A DNA stretch of 64,000 nt from an uncultured Prochlorococcus sp. (GTDB lineage: Bacteria > Cyanobacteriota > Cyanobacteriia > PCC-6307 > Cyanobiaceae), in NCBI GenBank assembly GCA_902525585.1, contig CABZHQ010000004.1, forward strand, positions 1 to 64,000, read 5' to 3'. Positions 31,478 to 42,643 of this stretch are shown here, piece by piece (positions within the stretch are counted from its first letter, which is position 1; every line of letters begins with the position of its first letter). The notes beneath the pieces were generated by a model that saw only the letters and a program-made list of their open reading frames with translations, was not told the origin of the DNA and made no database searches. Both the position numbers and the translations under genes were made by a program.

Positions 31478-34051
31478 ATGAAGAATTTGGAAACATTGCT
31501 AAAAGATTATGCAGATCATGTAGCTGAAAGAGCTGCAAAAGGTATACCTCCTTTACCTTTAAATGCTAAACAAACAAACTGTATTACAAAATTATTAGAA
31601 CAAGATAGTACTTACGATTCATCTTATTTACTTGATTTACTAATAAATAGAGTACCCCCAGGAGTTGATGAGGCTGCTTACGTAAAAGCAAGCTGGCTTA
31701 CGGCTATTGTTAATTCCGAAAAATATTGCAAATCAATTAATCCCGAAAAAGCAATTGAAATACTTGGAACAATGATAGGCGGATACAATGTAAATTCTTT
31801 GGTTGAAATACTTAAAGGAGAAAATAGTTTACTCGCAAAAAAAGCGGCAGAAGTTTTAAAAAATATTATTCTTGTTTACGACTCGGCTAACGAAATTTAT
31901 GAATTATCTCAAAAAAATATTTATGCAAAAGAAGTTGTAAATAGTTGGGCAAATGCAGAATGGTTCATAAATAAAAAAGTTCTGGAGAAAGAGATTACTT
32001 GTTTAGTATTTAAAGTTGACGGTGAGACAAACACAGACGACTTATCTCCAGCTGTACATGCAACAACACGCCCGGATATTCCAATGCATGCATTAGCTAT
32101 GTTGGAATTTAAAAAACCTGATGGACTAAAGATTCTTGATAATTTAAAAAAACAACAATTACCAATAGCTTATGTTGGAGATGTTGTTGGAACAGGGAGT
32201 TCTAGAAAATCTGCTATTAATTCACTAATTTGGCATATAGGAGAAGATATCGCTTTTGTTCCCAACAAAAAAACAGGTGGAATAATAATTGGCAGCAAAA
32301 TAGCCCCAATTTTCTTCAATACTGCACAAGATTCAGGAGCTTTACCTATAGAAGCTGACGTATCTCAAATGAAAACAGGAGACATTATTAAAATATATCC
32401 CTATAAAGGCATTATTAAAAAAATTGAAAAAGATACAAATACTGAAGAATTAATAAGCAAATTCGATTTGTATCCATCAACTCTTACTGATGAAATTCAA
32501 GCTGGCGGAAGAATTAATCTTATGATTGGAAGATCACTTACGGACAAAATTAGAAACAAATTAGATTATCAACCAAGTGAAATATTTACTAGACCACAAA
32601 ATCCAACCGAAAGTAGTACGGGATTTACGCAAGCTCAAAAAATAGTAGGCAAAGCATGCGGTTTAGATGGAGTTAGACCAGGGATGACATGTGAGCCAAT
32701 TATGACCACAGTTGGTAGTCAAGATACTACTGGGCCAATGACTAGAGATGAATTAAAAGAACTAGCTTGTTTAGGATTTACTGCAGATTTAGTGATGCAA
32801 AGTTTTTGTCATACAGCTGCATATCCTAAACCAGTAGATCTACTTACCCATAAAGAATTACCTGATTTTATATCTCAAAGAGGTGGAGTAGCTCTTAAGC
32901 CTGGAGACGGAATCATTCATAGCTGGCTTAACAGAATGCTTCTCCCTGATACTGTTGGCACAGGTGGAGATAGTCATACAAGATTTCCTCTTGGCATTTC
33001 ATTTCCTGGAGGCTCAGGCATTGTTGCATTTGCCGCTGCAATAGGATCAATGCCATTAAATATGCCGGAATCAGTGCTGATTAAATTTAAAGGAAAATTA
33101 TTACAAGGAATTACTCTTAGAGATTTAGTTAATGCAATCCCTCTCTTCGCGATTAAAAAAGGACTATTAACTGTTGAGAAAGAAAATAAGAAAAATATAT
33201 TCAACGGGAAAATTATGGAAATTGAGGGATTACCAAACCTAAAACTAGAACAAGCTTTTGAACTTACTGATGCTACTGCAGAACGCTCATGCGCTGGTAG
33301 CACAATACTTTTATCCCAAGAAACTGTTCAAGAATATTTAAAAAGCAATATTTGCCTGCTAGAAAAAATGATCGAGAGCAATTATGAAGATTCAAAATCG
33401 ATTTCAAGAAGAATAAGTGATATGAAAAATTGGTTAAAAAAACCATCATTAATTCAACCAGATTCGAACGCTCAGTATGAAGAAATCATTGAAATTGATT
33501 TAGCAAAAGTAACACAACCTATAGTTGCTTGCCCTAATGATCCAGATAATGTAAAAGAAATCACTGATGTTGCAAATATAAATATTGACGAGGTTTTTAT
33601 AGGTTCTTGCATGACAAATATTGGTCATTACAGGGCCGCTGCAAAAGTTCTTGAAGGAGTACAAAATTTAAAAGCTAAATTATGGATTTGTCCACCAACA
33701 AAGATGGATGAAGAAACTCTTAAAGCTGAAGGCTACTATAAAATTTTTGAAGATTGTGGTGCAAGATTAGAGTTGCCAGGCTGTTCTTTATGTATGGGAA
33801 ATCAGGCTAGAGTTGATGAAGGTTCTGTAGTATTTTCTACCAGTACAAGAAATTTTGACAATAGACTTGGCAAGAATGCGCAAGTATTTTTAGGGAGTGC
33901 AGAATTGGCAGCAGTTTGTGCACTTCTTGGAAAAATACCTGAAATAGAAGAATATCAGGATATTACTAAAAATAAAATTAATCCATATTCAGATGAACTT
34001 TATCGCTATCTTCAATTTGATGAAATACACGATTTCAGCTTGACAAAGTAA
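31478..34051 (+). CDS. acnB: aconitate hydratase B
   Basis: 857 aa; LSPAVHATTRPDIPMHALAML, VGTGGDSHTRFPLGISFPGGSG, FIGSCMTNIGHYRAAAKVL. Confidence 0.97.
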   Translation: MKNLETLLKDYADHVAERAAKGIPPLPLNAKQTNCITKLLEQDSTYDSSYLLDLLINRVPPGVDEAAYVKASWLTAIVNSEKYCKSINPEKAIEILGTMIGGYNVNSLVEILKGENSLLAKKAAEVLKNIILVYDSANEIYELSQKNIYAKEVVNSWANAEWFINKKVLEKEITCLVFKVDGETNTDDLSPAVHATTRPDIPMHALAMLEFKKPDGLKILDNLKKQQLPIAYVGDVVGTGSSRKSAINSLIWHIGEDIAFVPNKKTGGIIIGSKIAPIFFNTAQDSGALPIEADVSQMKTGDIIKIYPYKGIIKKIEKDTNTEELISKFDLYPSTLTDEIQAGGRINLMIGRSLTDKIRNKLDYQPSEIFTRPQNPTESSTGFTQAQKIVGKACGLDGVRPGMTCEPIMTTVGSQDTTGPMTRDELKELACLGFTADLVMQSFCHTAAYPKPVDLLTHKELPDFISQRGGVALKPGDGIIHSWLNRMLLPDTVGTGGDSHTRFPLGISFPGGSGIVAFAAAIGSMPLNMPESVLIKFKGKLLQGITLRDLVNAIPLFAIKKGLLTVEKENKKNIFNGKIMEIEGLPNLKLEQAFELTDATAERSCAGSTILLSQETVQEYLKSNICLLEKMIESNYEDSKSISRRISDMKNWLKKPSLIQPDSNAQYEEIIEIDLAKVTQPIVACPNDPDNVKEITDVANINIDEVFIGSCMTNIGHYRAAAKVLEGVQNLKAKLWICPPTKMDEETLKAEGYYKIFEDCGARLELPGCSLCMGNQARVDEGSVVFSTSTRNFDNRLGKNAQVFLGSAELAAVCALLGKIPEIEEYQDITKNKINPYSDELYRYLQFDEIHDFSLTK

Positions 34052-34060
34052 TCATGGAAC

Positions 34061-35419
34061 ATGCAAAACTTTATAAAAGATAATATTCAAAAAACAAGTA
34101 ATAATTCTTCTCGTAGCATCAAAAAATTATTAAAGCAAAGATCTCTAGTCGTTGCATTCTCTCTCTTATTAACAGGTCTAGGGGCTTCAATTACAAGCAT
34201 ATCTTTTAAAACTGGAATCTATTTTATTAATAATTGGAGATTAGCATTATTAGACCAATTCCCATCTATTGCGGTCTTACCTATTTTTGGAGCTCTAGGA
34301 GGAGCTATTGCAGGATATTTGATCAAAAATATAGCTCCCGCCGCAAAAGGTTCAGGTGTGAGTCAAATCATGGGTTTCTTAAGACATAAAAAAGTTCCAA
34401 TGAATTTAAAAGTAGGATTAGTAAAGCTCATATCAGGAATTATTGCGATTGGTAGTGGATTCCCTTTGGGTCCAGAAGGTCCATCAGTTCAAATGGGAGG
34501 ATCCGTAGCTTGGCAAATGGCCAAGTGGCTCAAAGCTCCTACAGCTTTCAGAAGAGTAATAGTAGCTGCAGGTGGTGGTGCTGGAATAGCTGCAGTATTT
34601 AGTGCTCCATTAGGAGGGTTTATCTATGCTATAGAGGAGTTATTAAACTCTGCTAGACCAGTAATTTTATTATTAGTAGTAATTACAACTTTTATTGCAG
34701 ATTCATCTGCTGATATTATTCAAGCCTTAGGTTTAGATCCTAAAGCAGGAGGCTTTGATTTTAACCTCGGATTTTTGATTCAAAAAGAATATGACCCATC
34801 AGTTTTTTTCTTACCTGTAGATTTTATTTACTTGGTTTTACTAGGAATAATTATTGGGATATTTGCAGAATTGTACAGCAAATATGTTTTATTAATGCAA
34901 AATCTCGGGAAAAAGTGGTATAAAAATAAATTTGTTTTAAAAATGAGTATCTGTGGACTTATTTTAGGAAGTATCTACTCTTTTTTACCCAGTACATTTC
35001 ATAATTTAGATGAATTACAAAAAATAATAGCTGAACAAAATATAAGTATTGGAATTGCTTTATTAGCAGTTTTAGTACTATTTATCACGACAGGTTTAGC
35101 TGCAGCATCCGGAGCTCCTGGAGGATTATTCTATCCAATGCTTACTTTAGGAGGGTCAATTGGACTAATAATGGGGAGCTGGGTGGAAATTGCTACAGGA
35201 CATGCACCAAGCACATACATTTTTGCTGGAATGGGAGCTTTCGTAGCAGGATGTTCGCGAACGCCAATAACAGCAATGTTTTTAGCTTTTGCTTTAACAA
35301 AAAATTTATTAATAATGAAACCTGTGTTAATCAGCTGCATTGCCAGTTTCTTGATAGCAAGAGCTTTTAATGAAGAATCAATTTATGAAAGACAAATACA
35401 AATAGAATTAGAAGACTAA
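34061..35419 (+). CDS. ClC-family chloride channel/antiporter
   Basis: GSGFPLGPEGPSVQMGG, GFIYAIEE, ASGAPGGLFYPML. Confidence 0.92.
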   Translation: MQNFIKDNIQKTSNNSSRSIKKLLKQRSLVVAFSLLLTGLGASITSISFKTGIYFINNWRLALLDQFPSIAVLPIFGALGGAIAGYLIKNIAPAAKGSGVSQIMGFLRHKKVPMNLKVGLVKLISGIIAIGSGFPLGPEGPSVQMGGSVAWQMAKWLKAPTAFRRVIVAAGGGAGIAAVFSAPLGGFIYAIEELLNSARPVILLLVVITTFIADSSADIIQALGLDPKAGGFDFNLGFLIQKEYDPSVFFLPVDFIYLVLLGIIIGIFAELYSKYVLLMQNLGKKWYKNKFVLKMSICGLILGSIYSFLPSTFHNLDELQKIIAEQNISIGIALLAVLVLFITTGLAAASGAPGGLFYPMLTLGGSIGLIMGSWVEIATGHAPSTYIFAGMGAFVAGCSRTPITAMFLAFALTKNLLIMKPVLISCIASFLIARAFNEESIYERQIQIELED

Positions 35420-35429
35420 GAAATTATCT

Positions 35430-36284
35430 TCAATCAAAAACAGCAGTTTTGCTGTTATAGACAAATACTTGATGATTTAGATGTAATCTAACTGCTCTTG
35501 CTAAAGCTATTCTTTCAATATCTCTTCCTTTTCTAATCAAATCATCAACTTCATCCCTATGACTTACATTCACTGTACATTGCTCTATTATCGGGCCTTC
35601 ATCAAGATCTTCAGTAACATAGTGAGCAGTAGCACCGATTAATTTAACACCTCTCTTCCATGCTCTATGGTATGGTTGCCCGCCCTTAAATGCAGGTAAG
35701 AAAGAATGATGAATATTTATTATTGAAGAAAAATTTTTTAAAAAAGAGTCACTCAAAATTTGCATATATTTGGCTAATACAACAAGACCAATATCATATT
35801 CTTTTAGTAAATTTAAAAATTGTTCTTCAACAATAGTTTTATCAGTTTTAAAGGTATCAATATGGACAAATTTTGCATTAAAGTCATTTGCAATGTTTTC
35901 AAGATCAGAATGATTTGAAATTATTAAAGGAACTTTCATTTTGAGTTCTCCATTTCTTACTCGCCAAAGTAAATCAATCAAACAATGATTTTGTTTACTC
36001 ACAAAAATAGCAACATTTGGGATTTCATCAGAATAATTTACGTTAAATTGTCCATTTACTTCATCTGCAATTTTTTCAAATTCTTGATAAATTTCATCCC
36101 TATTAAAAGATTCATTGTTACTATTCCATTCAATTCGACTAAGAAACAAACGTGCATCTTGATCTGTATGATGATCAGAATGTTTTATGTTGCCACCGTA
36201 ATTTGAAATCCAACTTGTAAGTAAACTTACAAGGCCCGGACGATCGGGACAAACAATTTTGAATATAATTGAAGGATGTTCCAA
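35430..36284 (-). CDS. purU: formyltetrahydrofolate deformylase
   Basis: ACT-like N-terminus; VVLAKYMQILS, INIHHSFLPAFKGGQPYHRAWKRGVKLIGATAHYVTEDLDEGPII. Confidence 0.94.
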   Translation of the reverse strand: MEHPSIIFKIVCPDRPGLVSLLTSWISNYGGNIKHSDHHTDQDARLFLSRIEWNSNNESFNRDEIYQEFEKIADEVNGQFNVNYSDEIPNVAIFVSKQNHCLIDLLWRVRNGELKMKVPLIISNHSDLENIANDFNAKFVHIDTFKTDKTIVEEQFLNLLKEYDIGLVVLAKYMQILSDSFLKNFSSIINIHHSFLPAFKGGQPYHRAWKRGVKLIGATAHYVTEDLDEGPIIEQCTVNVSHRDEVDDLIRKGRDIERIALARAVRLHLNHQVFVYNSKTAVFD

Positions 36285-36331
36285 AAATCTTTAACTATTA
36301 AGTCAAATAAGCAATTATATCTAATATATCA

Positions 36332-37414
36332 ATGAAAAGCTTAAAAGAAAATTTTCAAAAAGCAAACATAGTTATTATTGGATCAGGGATTATTGGAAAA
36401 TTTAACGCCTTAGAATTATCAGAATTAGGTTTCCAGGTAACGATAATAGATCCAACTCAACTCCAAAATAGTAGCAATGCAGCTTTAGGCTTGCTAATGG
36501 GTAATATGTATCAAAAGAGAAGGGGTAGAAGCTGGGATCTCAGGAAACAAAGCATTGAATTATGGCCACAATGGATTACGTTGCTACAAAAATTTAATTA
36601 TGAATTAAATATCGAAAAACCATTAATACAACTAACCACTAATGAAGAAAAGTTTAAAAAATTAGAGAAATTTGTTGATGAAAATAATGATCCAACGTTA
36701 CTAATTTTAGAAAGAGACTCAATATTAATCAAAAATATAAATAAAGCCTTCCAAACAAAAAATATAAAAGGAATGATCTCCTTCAAAGATGGAAGAATAA
36801 ATGCTTTATTGTTGCTTCAAACATTAGATAAATATTTAAAACATAAAAAAGTAAATTATTTACAAGAAGAAATAATAAAAATAAGAAAATCAAACAATCA
36901 ATGGATTTCTAAAACAAGGAATAATAAAAATATCAAATCTGACATAGTTATTTTGTGTAATTCACTAAAAGCGATTGATTTAATAGATAGCCGATCTCAC
37001 AACATCAAATTAAAGCCTGTTTTAGGTCAAGCTATGGAAATTGAGATTAATGATGCAGAAGTTGATTTGTTATCGCTGCCGAAACAATTCAACATAAATG
37101 GTAAAAATATAATTCCAAAATCAAAAAATAAGCTAATTATTGGATCAACTGACGAATATAGTACTAAGCCAGAAAAAAATACATTCGAAAAACTCACAAA
37201 TTTTCTCGATAAAAAACCAAATTGGCTGGAGAAAGGAAAAATTTCTAAAAAGTGGTACGGAATTAGGTCAAGACCAGATGGTGAAACTTCACCAATAATG
37301 AAAAATCTTGAAGATGGACTAATTATATGTACAGGTTTTTATAAAAATGGGATTTTACTGGCTCCCGCTTGTTCTAAATGGGTTGCTAATGAAATCAAAA
37401 ATTACCTTTACTAA
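36332..37414 (+). CDS. FAD-dependent amino acid oxidase (DAO/ThiO-like)
   Basis: [51 protein letters not shown]. Confidence 0.78.
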   Translation: MKSLKENFQKANIVIIGSGIIGKFNALELSELGFQVTIIDPTQLQNSSNAALGLLMGNMYQKRRGRSWDLRKQSIELWPQWITLLQKFNYELNIEKPLIQLTTNEEKFKKLEKFVDENNDPTLLILERDSILIKNINKAFQTKNIKGMISFKDGRINALLLLQTLDKYLKHKKVNYLQEEIIKIRKSNNQWISKTRNNKNIKSDIVILCNSLKAIDLIDSRSHNIKLKPVLGQAMEIEINDAEVDLLSLPKQFNINGKNIIPKSKNKLIIGSTDEYSTKPEKNTFEKLTNFLDKKPNWLEKGKISKKWYGIRSRPDGETSPIMKNLEDGLIICTGFYKNGILLAPACSKWVANEIKNYLY

Positions 37415-39318
37415 TCTTTTGTTTCAGTAAAGTCTGCATCAATTACATCATCTCCACCTTTTTCATTTGAAGCACTCTGATCAGGACCGCCTGCTGCGCC
37501 AGGTGATGGTGGCTGATTGCCTGGTTGCTGATAAACAGATGAACCAACTGCATAAAGTTCTTGCTGTAATTCTTCAAGAAGTTTTTTCATTGATTCATAA
37601 TCTTCTTTTAAAGTTGCTTCTTTTAAAGCATTACTTTTTTCTTCAACTTTAGACTTTGCTGCAGCATCAATTTTGTCTCCCAGCTCACCAAGTTGCTTTT
37701 CTGTCTGGTAGACCAGTGTTTCAGCTTGATTTTTTAAATCAATTTTTTCTCTTTTTTCTTTATCTACAGATGCATTTGATTCAGCATCTTTTACCATTTT
37801 TTCAACTTCATTATCAGATAGAGTAGAAGCACCAGTGATAGAAATACTTTGCTCTTTACCACTTCCTTTATCTTTAGCAGTAACACTAAGAATTCCATTT
37901 GCATCGATATCAAATGTAACTTCAATTTGAGGGACGCCTCTTGGTGCTGAAGGTATTCCATCCAATCTAAAGGTTCCTAAGCTTTTGTTATCAGAAGCCA
38001 TTTCTCTTTCACCCTGTAAAACGTGTATCTCAACATTTGTTTGACCGTCTACAGCAGTTGAATATGTTTCAGATTTTTTTGTAGGTACAGTAGTATTTCG
38101 ATTTATCATTTTTGTCATTACTCCGCCTAGAGTCTCTACTCCTAGAGAAAGTGGAGTAACGTCAAGCAACAATATATCTTTAACCTCTCCTGCTAAAACT
38201 CCTCCCTGAATTGCAGCTCCAACAGCTACTACCTCATCAGGATTAACAGTTTGATTTGGATCTTTACCAATTATTTTTTTAACTAAATCTAGGACGGCAG
38301 GTATTCTAGATGAGCCTCCGACCATAACAACTTCATCAATTTCACTAGTAGAAATTTTTGCATCACTTATGGCTCTCTCAACTGGGGTCTTACACCTATC
38401 AATTAAAGAAGCTGCTAGTTCCTCGAACTTTGCTCTAGTAAGGTTCAAATCTAAATGTTTTGGTCCTTCAGGCGTGGCTGTAATGAAAGGTAAATTTATC
38501 TCACTTTGCGTAGCATTTGAGAGCTCTATTTTTGCTTTTTCTGCAGCTTCAGTCAATCTTTGCAAAGCTTGCTTATCTTGTCTTAGATCAATTCCCTCAT
38601 TAGATTTAAAAGTATTGGCTAAGTGATCTACAATACATCTATCAAAATCATCACCACCTAAATGTGTATCTCCAGACGTAGATAGAACTTCAGTTACTCC
38701 ATCACCTGCTTCAATAACTGAAACATCAAATGTTCCTCCCCCTAAATCGAAAACAAGAATTTTTTCATTTTCTTTATCTAAACCATATGCTAGAGCCGCA
38801 GCGGTTGGCTCATTAACAATTCTGAGGACTTCTAAACCTGCAATCTTTCCAGCATCTTTAGTAGCCTGTCTTTGTGAATCATTAAAATAAGCTGGGACTG
38901 TAATTACAGCTTGTGTAACTTTTTCACCAAGGTATTTACCCGCATCATCTGCTAACTTTCTTAAAACTTGAGAACTTACCTCTTCAGGAGAAAACTGCTT
39001 ATCCAAAATAGGGCATTTTAATTTGACACTGGAACCTGACTTTTCAACAGAATAACTAACTTCTTTAGATTCTTCATTAACTTCATCAACTCTTCTTCCA
39101 ACAAATCTTTTTGCTGAATAAAAAGTATTTTCAGGGTTCATTACAGCCTGTCTTTTTGCTATTTGTCCAACGAGCTGATCTTGATTTTTTGTATATGCAA
39201 CAACTGATGGAGTAGTTCTGAAACCCTCAGCATTTGCTATTACAGTAGGTTTACCACCTTCCATTACAGCAACACAACTATTAGTTGTTCCTAAATCGAT
39301 TCCTACAACCTTACCCAT
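37411..39318 (-). CDS. dnaK: molecular chaperone DnaK (Hsp70)
   Basis: [22 protein letters not shown]; start reset from 39381 to the ATG at 39318. Confidence 0.97.
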   Translation of the reverse strand: MGKVVGIDLGTTNSCVAVMEGGKPTVIANAEGFRTTPSVVAYTKNQDQLVGQIAKRQAVMNPENTFYSAKRFVGRRVDEVNEESKEVSYSVEKSGSSVKLKCPILDKQFSPEEVSSQVLRKLADDAGKYLGEKVTQAVITVPAYFNDSQRQATKDAGKIAGLEVLRIVNEPTAAALAYGLDKENEKILVFDLGGGTFDVSVIEAGDGVTEVLSTSGDTHLGGDDFDRCIVDHLANTFKSNEGIDLRQDKQALQRLTEAAEKAKIELSNATQSEINLPFITATPEGPKHLDLNLTRAKFEELAASLIDRCKTPVERAISDAKISTSEIDEVVMVGGSSRIPAVLDLVKKIIGKDPNQTVNPDEVVAVGAAIQGGVLAGEVKDILLLDVTPLSLGVETLGGVMTKMINRNTTVPTKKSETYSTAVDGQTNVEIHVLQGEREMASDNKSLGTFRLDGIPSAPRGVPQIEVTFDIDANGILSVTAKDKGSGKEQSISITGASTLSDNEVEKMVKDAESNASVDKEKREKIDLKNQAETLVYQTEKQLGELGDKIDAAAKSKVEEKSNALKEATLKEDYESMKKLLEELQQELYAVGSSVYQQPGNQPPSPGAAGGPDQSASNEKGGDDVIDADFTETKD

Positions 39319-39433
39319 GGGTATACACTTTATATTTGTTATTCTCCATAATCGGTCATTGACGTCATTATTGTTACTCAAAGATGGGGTGTGGTTCCCG
39401 AACAGATCTTTATTTTAAAGAAAAATTCCAAAC

Positions 39434-40294
39434 ATGATTTCAAGTAAGACATCTTTTATAGCATTAATCGGCAATCCGGTAAGCCATTCATTGTCACCGA
39501 TCATGCAAAATGCTGCATTCCAATATTTAGGCCTAGATTTAATTTATATTGCTATACCTTGCAAAGATGAAGATCTAGAATTGGTTTTGAATTCTTTGAA
39601 AAAAATTAATTGCAAAGGTTTAAATATTACAATTCCCCATAAAGAAAAAGTATTTAACCTATGTAGTGAAATTTCGCCTATTGCAAGCAAACTGAAAGCC
39701 ATTAATACTCTGAAATTAAATTCTGAAAATGAATGGAGCGCAACTAATACTGATTTAGAAGGATTTATTTATCCATTAAAAAATTTAAACTTAGCAAAGA
39801 AAAAATCAATAGTTCTTGGCTCCGGGGGTGCAGCAAAATCTGTTATTCAAGGTTTAATAAATTTAAATCTTTCAAAAATTTCAGTAATAGCACGTAACAA
39901 ATCATCACTAGATGAATTAATAAAAAACTTTGAAAATCAAATTGAACTTCAGAGCTTCTTAAGTAACGATAATCAAGCTCTTGATTTAATTGAAGAAGCA
40001 GATTTAGTTGTAAATACAACACCAGTAGGAATGAAAACAGCCAAAAATGAAATGAATTTATTGCCATATGGAGACTATTTTTGGAGATCTCTCAACTCAA
40101 AAACAATTGTTTATGATTTAATCTATAATCCTGCTCCGACTAATCTATTAAAATTTAGCGCCAATAAAGGATGCATGACTATCGATGGTTTGCAAATGCT
40201 TGTTGCTCAGGGATTGAAATCATTATCATTTTGGACAAATGGCTTAGAAGTACCTTTTCATATTATGAATGATGCACTTAAAAATCATCTTTAA
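39434..40294 (+). CDS. aroE: shikimate dehydrogenase
   Basis: LIGNPVSHSLSPIMQNAAF, NITIPHKEKV, TPVGM, DGLQMLVAQG. Confidence 0.95.
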   Translation: MISSKTSFIALIGNPVSHSLSPIMQNAAFQYLGLDLIYIAIPCKDEDLELVLNSLKKINCKGLNITIPHKEKVFNLCSEISPIASKLKAINTLKLNSENEWSATNTDLEGFIYPLKNLNLAKKKSIVLGSGGAAKSVIQGLINLNLSKISVIARNKSSLDELIKNFENQIELQSFLSNDNQALDLIEEADLVVNTTPVGMKTAKNEMNLLPYGDYFWRSLNSKTIVYDLIYNPAPTNLLKFSANKGCMTIDGLQMLVAQGLKSLSFWTNGLEVPFHIMNDALKNHL

Positions 40295-40320
40295 AATAAT
40301 CCTAATTTTCAAGGAACTGC

Positions 40321-40376
40321 ACATCATGATGTATCGTTAAAGATGCACAGACGCTCATGACATCAATTATGTGAGC
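40321..40376 (+). promoter_or_regulatory. possible structured leader of rpsF
   Basis: 12-bp perfect palindrome ACATCATGATGT (40321-40332) and stem GCTCA (40353-40357)/TGAGC (40372-40376) just upstream of the S6 start. Confidence 0.3.
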
Positions 40377-40384
40377 CAAAGACC

Positions 40385-40858
40385 TTGTCTGAAACTATGA
40401 ACAATCAACAATCTTATTACGAAACAATGTATATTCTCCGCCCAGATATTGCGGAAGATGAAGTAACTAACCACATTGATAAATACAATAAGCTTTTAGA
40501 AGAATTTGGCGGTACTATCCTTGATAGTCAAATGAGGGGCAAAAGAAGATTAGCCTATCAAATAGCAAAACATAGAGAAGGTATTTACGTCCAACTAAGT
40601 CATCAAGGAGATGGACAACATATTTTCAAAATCGAAAAAGCAATGAGACTAAGTGAAGATGTTATTAGATACATGACCGTTAAACAAGATGGGCCTTTGC
40701 CAACTCCAAGACCTTCTACGAAGAGTTCAACTAAAGCAGATGATAAAGAAAATCCAGAAACTAAAGTTGAATCTAAGGAAGAACAACCAGCAGTGAGCGC
40801 AGATACTTCAACTTCGGGAAAAGATGATACTGAAACTAAAGAAAATGCAGAATCTTAA
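40385..40858 (+). CDS. rpsF: 30S ribosomal protein S6
   Basis: [17 protein letters not shown]...[30 protein letters not shown]; acidic C-terminal tail. Confidence 0.95.
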   Translation: MSETMNNQQSYYETMYILRPDIAEDEVTNHIDKYNKLLEEFGGTILDSQMRGKRRLAYQIAKHREGIYVQLSHQGDGQHIFKIEKAMRLSEDVIRYMTVKQDGPLPTPRPSTKSSTKADDKENPETKVESKEEQPAVSADTSTSGKDDTETKENAES

Positions 40859-40861
40859 ATG

Positions 40862-42076
40862 TTAATTTTTTGTTTTTGAATTTAATTCAGCCCATATTTT
40901 ATTAGACATACCCCACATATAAATAAAACCCTCCGCTAAAGAATGATTAAAAACGTCGTCTTTGCTGTAAGTTGCCAAATCTTCTCTGTAAAGTGAATTA
41001 TTTTCCGACATTCTACCGATTACTATTGCGTTCCCCTTATAAAGTCTAATCTTTACTCTTCCATTAACTGAAGTTTGAGTCGACGAAATAAATGAATCTA
41101 AACTATCTTTAAGAGGACCAAACCAAAAACCTTGATAGACAAGTTGACCCCATTTTTTTTCAACTATTCCTTTAAAGTCAACAACGTCTGGATTTAATGT
41201 AATGCTTTCTAATTCTTTGTGAGCTTTAATTAAAAGCAAGAGGCCTGGTGTTTCGTAAATCTCTCTACTTTTAATTCCTACTACTCGGTCTTCGATCATA
41301 TCAATTCTTCCAAAACCATGCTCACCTGCGAGAACATTAGCTTTTTTAATAATCTCTACAGGGGTAAGAGATTCATCATTAATTCCAACAGGAAACCCAT
41401 TTTTGAAAATAATTTCTATTTCTTGAGGAGAATCAGGTGAATTCTCAATAGATGATGTCATTGCAAAAATATCTTCAGGTGCTTCTTTCATTGGGTCTTC
41501 TAATATGCCTGCTTCAACACTCCTACCAAGTAAATTAACATCAATTGAATATGGTGATTTTTTTGATACTGGTGCAGGAATACCAAATTTTTCTCCATAG
41601 ACTATTGCCTCTTCCCTACTCATATTCCATTCCCTGGCAGGAGTAATTATTTTTAAATCAGGACCTAAAGCATTAATTGCTAAATCAAATCGAACTTGAT
41701 CATTCCCTTTACCGGTACATCCATGAGCCACTGCATCAGCACTGAACTCTCGAGCAATATTTACAAGATTTTCTGCAATTAAAGGCCTAGCAAGAGCTGT
41801 AGATAAAGGATATTTATCTAAATATAATGCGTTCGCTCTAATGGCTGGAAAAGCGTATCTCTCAACAAAACTATTAACTAAATTGCCAACAATTGATTGA
41901 GATGCACCAGAATTTAAAGCTTTTTGCCTAATAAGTTCTAAATCCTCGCCTTGACCAAGATCTGCGACAAAAGTAACCACTTCTGAAATTCCATATTCAT
42001 TCTTTAAATATGGGATACAAACACTTGTATCTACTCCACCAGAATAAGCTAGTACAACTTTTTTTACCTGCTGCAT
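40862..42076 (-). CDS. argG: argininosuccinate synthase
   Basis: [38 protein letters not shown]. Confidence 0.97.
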   Translation of the reverse strand: MQQVKKVVLAYSGGVDTSVCIPYLKNEYGISEVVTFVADLGQGEDLELIRQKALNSGASQSIVGNLVNSFVERYAFPAIRANALYLDKYPLSTALARPLIAENLVNIAREFSADAVAHGCTGKGNDQVRFDLAINALGPDLKIITPAREWNMSREEAIVYGEKFGIPAPVSKKSPYSIDVNLLGRSVEAGILEDPMKEAPEDIFAMTSSIENSPDSPQEIEIIFKNGFPVGINDESLTPVEIIKKANVLAGEHGFGRIDMIEDRVVGIKSREIYETPGLLLLIKAHKELESITLNPDVVDFKGIVEKKWGQLVYQGFWFGPLKDSLDSFISSTQTSVNGRVKIRLYKGNAIVIGRMSENNSLYREDLATYSKDDVFNHSLAEGFIYMWGMSNKIWAELNSKTKN

Positions 42077-42113
42077 CTAAATTTGCTCCATAAATTTAAA
42101 TTTTTTGACGTAA

Positions 42114-42308
42114 TTAAGAATTTGAAAATTTATTAAAGACTAATACTATTGTAACTAAAAGAGCTGGACCAAAAACTAGTAATAAGAGAAGAAAGTTATT
42201 AATTATTAAAACATTGGGATTCAAATATCCAATAAGTTTTAATAATCCAGACAGCAACAATGAAATTAGCCAGATAAAAAAGTATTTTAAATTTCCTTTA
42301 TCAAACAA
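42114..42308 (-). CDS. small hypothetical membrane protein
   Basis: 64 aa, two hydrophobic segments, TTG start; follows argG spacer. Confidence 0.45.
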   Translation of the reverse strand: MFDKGNLKYFFIWLISLLLSGLLKLIGYLNPNVLIINNFLLLLLVFGPALLVTIVLVFNKFSNS

Positions 42309-42361
42309 AGTTTTTAGTACGCATTATTATGTATTATCTTATATGTAGAACATTATTTATA

Positions 42362-42643
42362 ATGGATTCAAACAAACTAAAACACAGATTAGACGATATT
42401 TCTGAAGTCAATCCTGCTTTAACTTGCTACCACAGAGATGATCCAGCTCCTGTATTGCCATTAAGAGAAGAGCCTGATCTACTATCTTGGCTCGAAAATA
42501 CAGGTAGACTCGTTGGAGAAAAAGATGGAGATTCACAAGAGATTAGTACAATAGAGGAAGAAGAACTTTCAGCGCTAATGGGGGAAAAGGAAGATTATAA
42601 AACTGAAGAAGAACCTTCATTAGAAGATGATTGGGAAGATTAA
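42362..42643 (+). CDS. conserved cyanobacterial hypothetical protein (DUF3134-like)
   Basis: NPALTCYHRDDPAPVLPLREEPDLLSWLENTGRL; ATG at 42362 preferred over 42329. Confidence 0.7.
   Translation: MDSNKLKHRLDDISEVNPALTCYHRDDPAPVLPLREEPDLLSWLENTGRLVGEKDGDSQEISTIEEEELSALMGEKEDYKTEEEPSLEDDWED

Noticed and set aside
37467-37652. Many 60-130 aa ORFs antisense to dnaK, valS, uvrA, cobA, pyrG and others in the ORF track
   Set aside because: They lie fully inside well-supported genes and have shadow-ORF composition with no recognisable domains.
39319-39433. CIRCE heat-shock element upstream of dnaK
   Set aside because: No TTAGCACTC-N9-GAGTGCTAA or close variant in the dnaK-aroE spacer.
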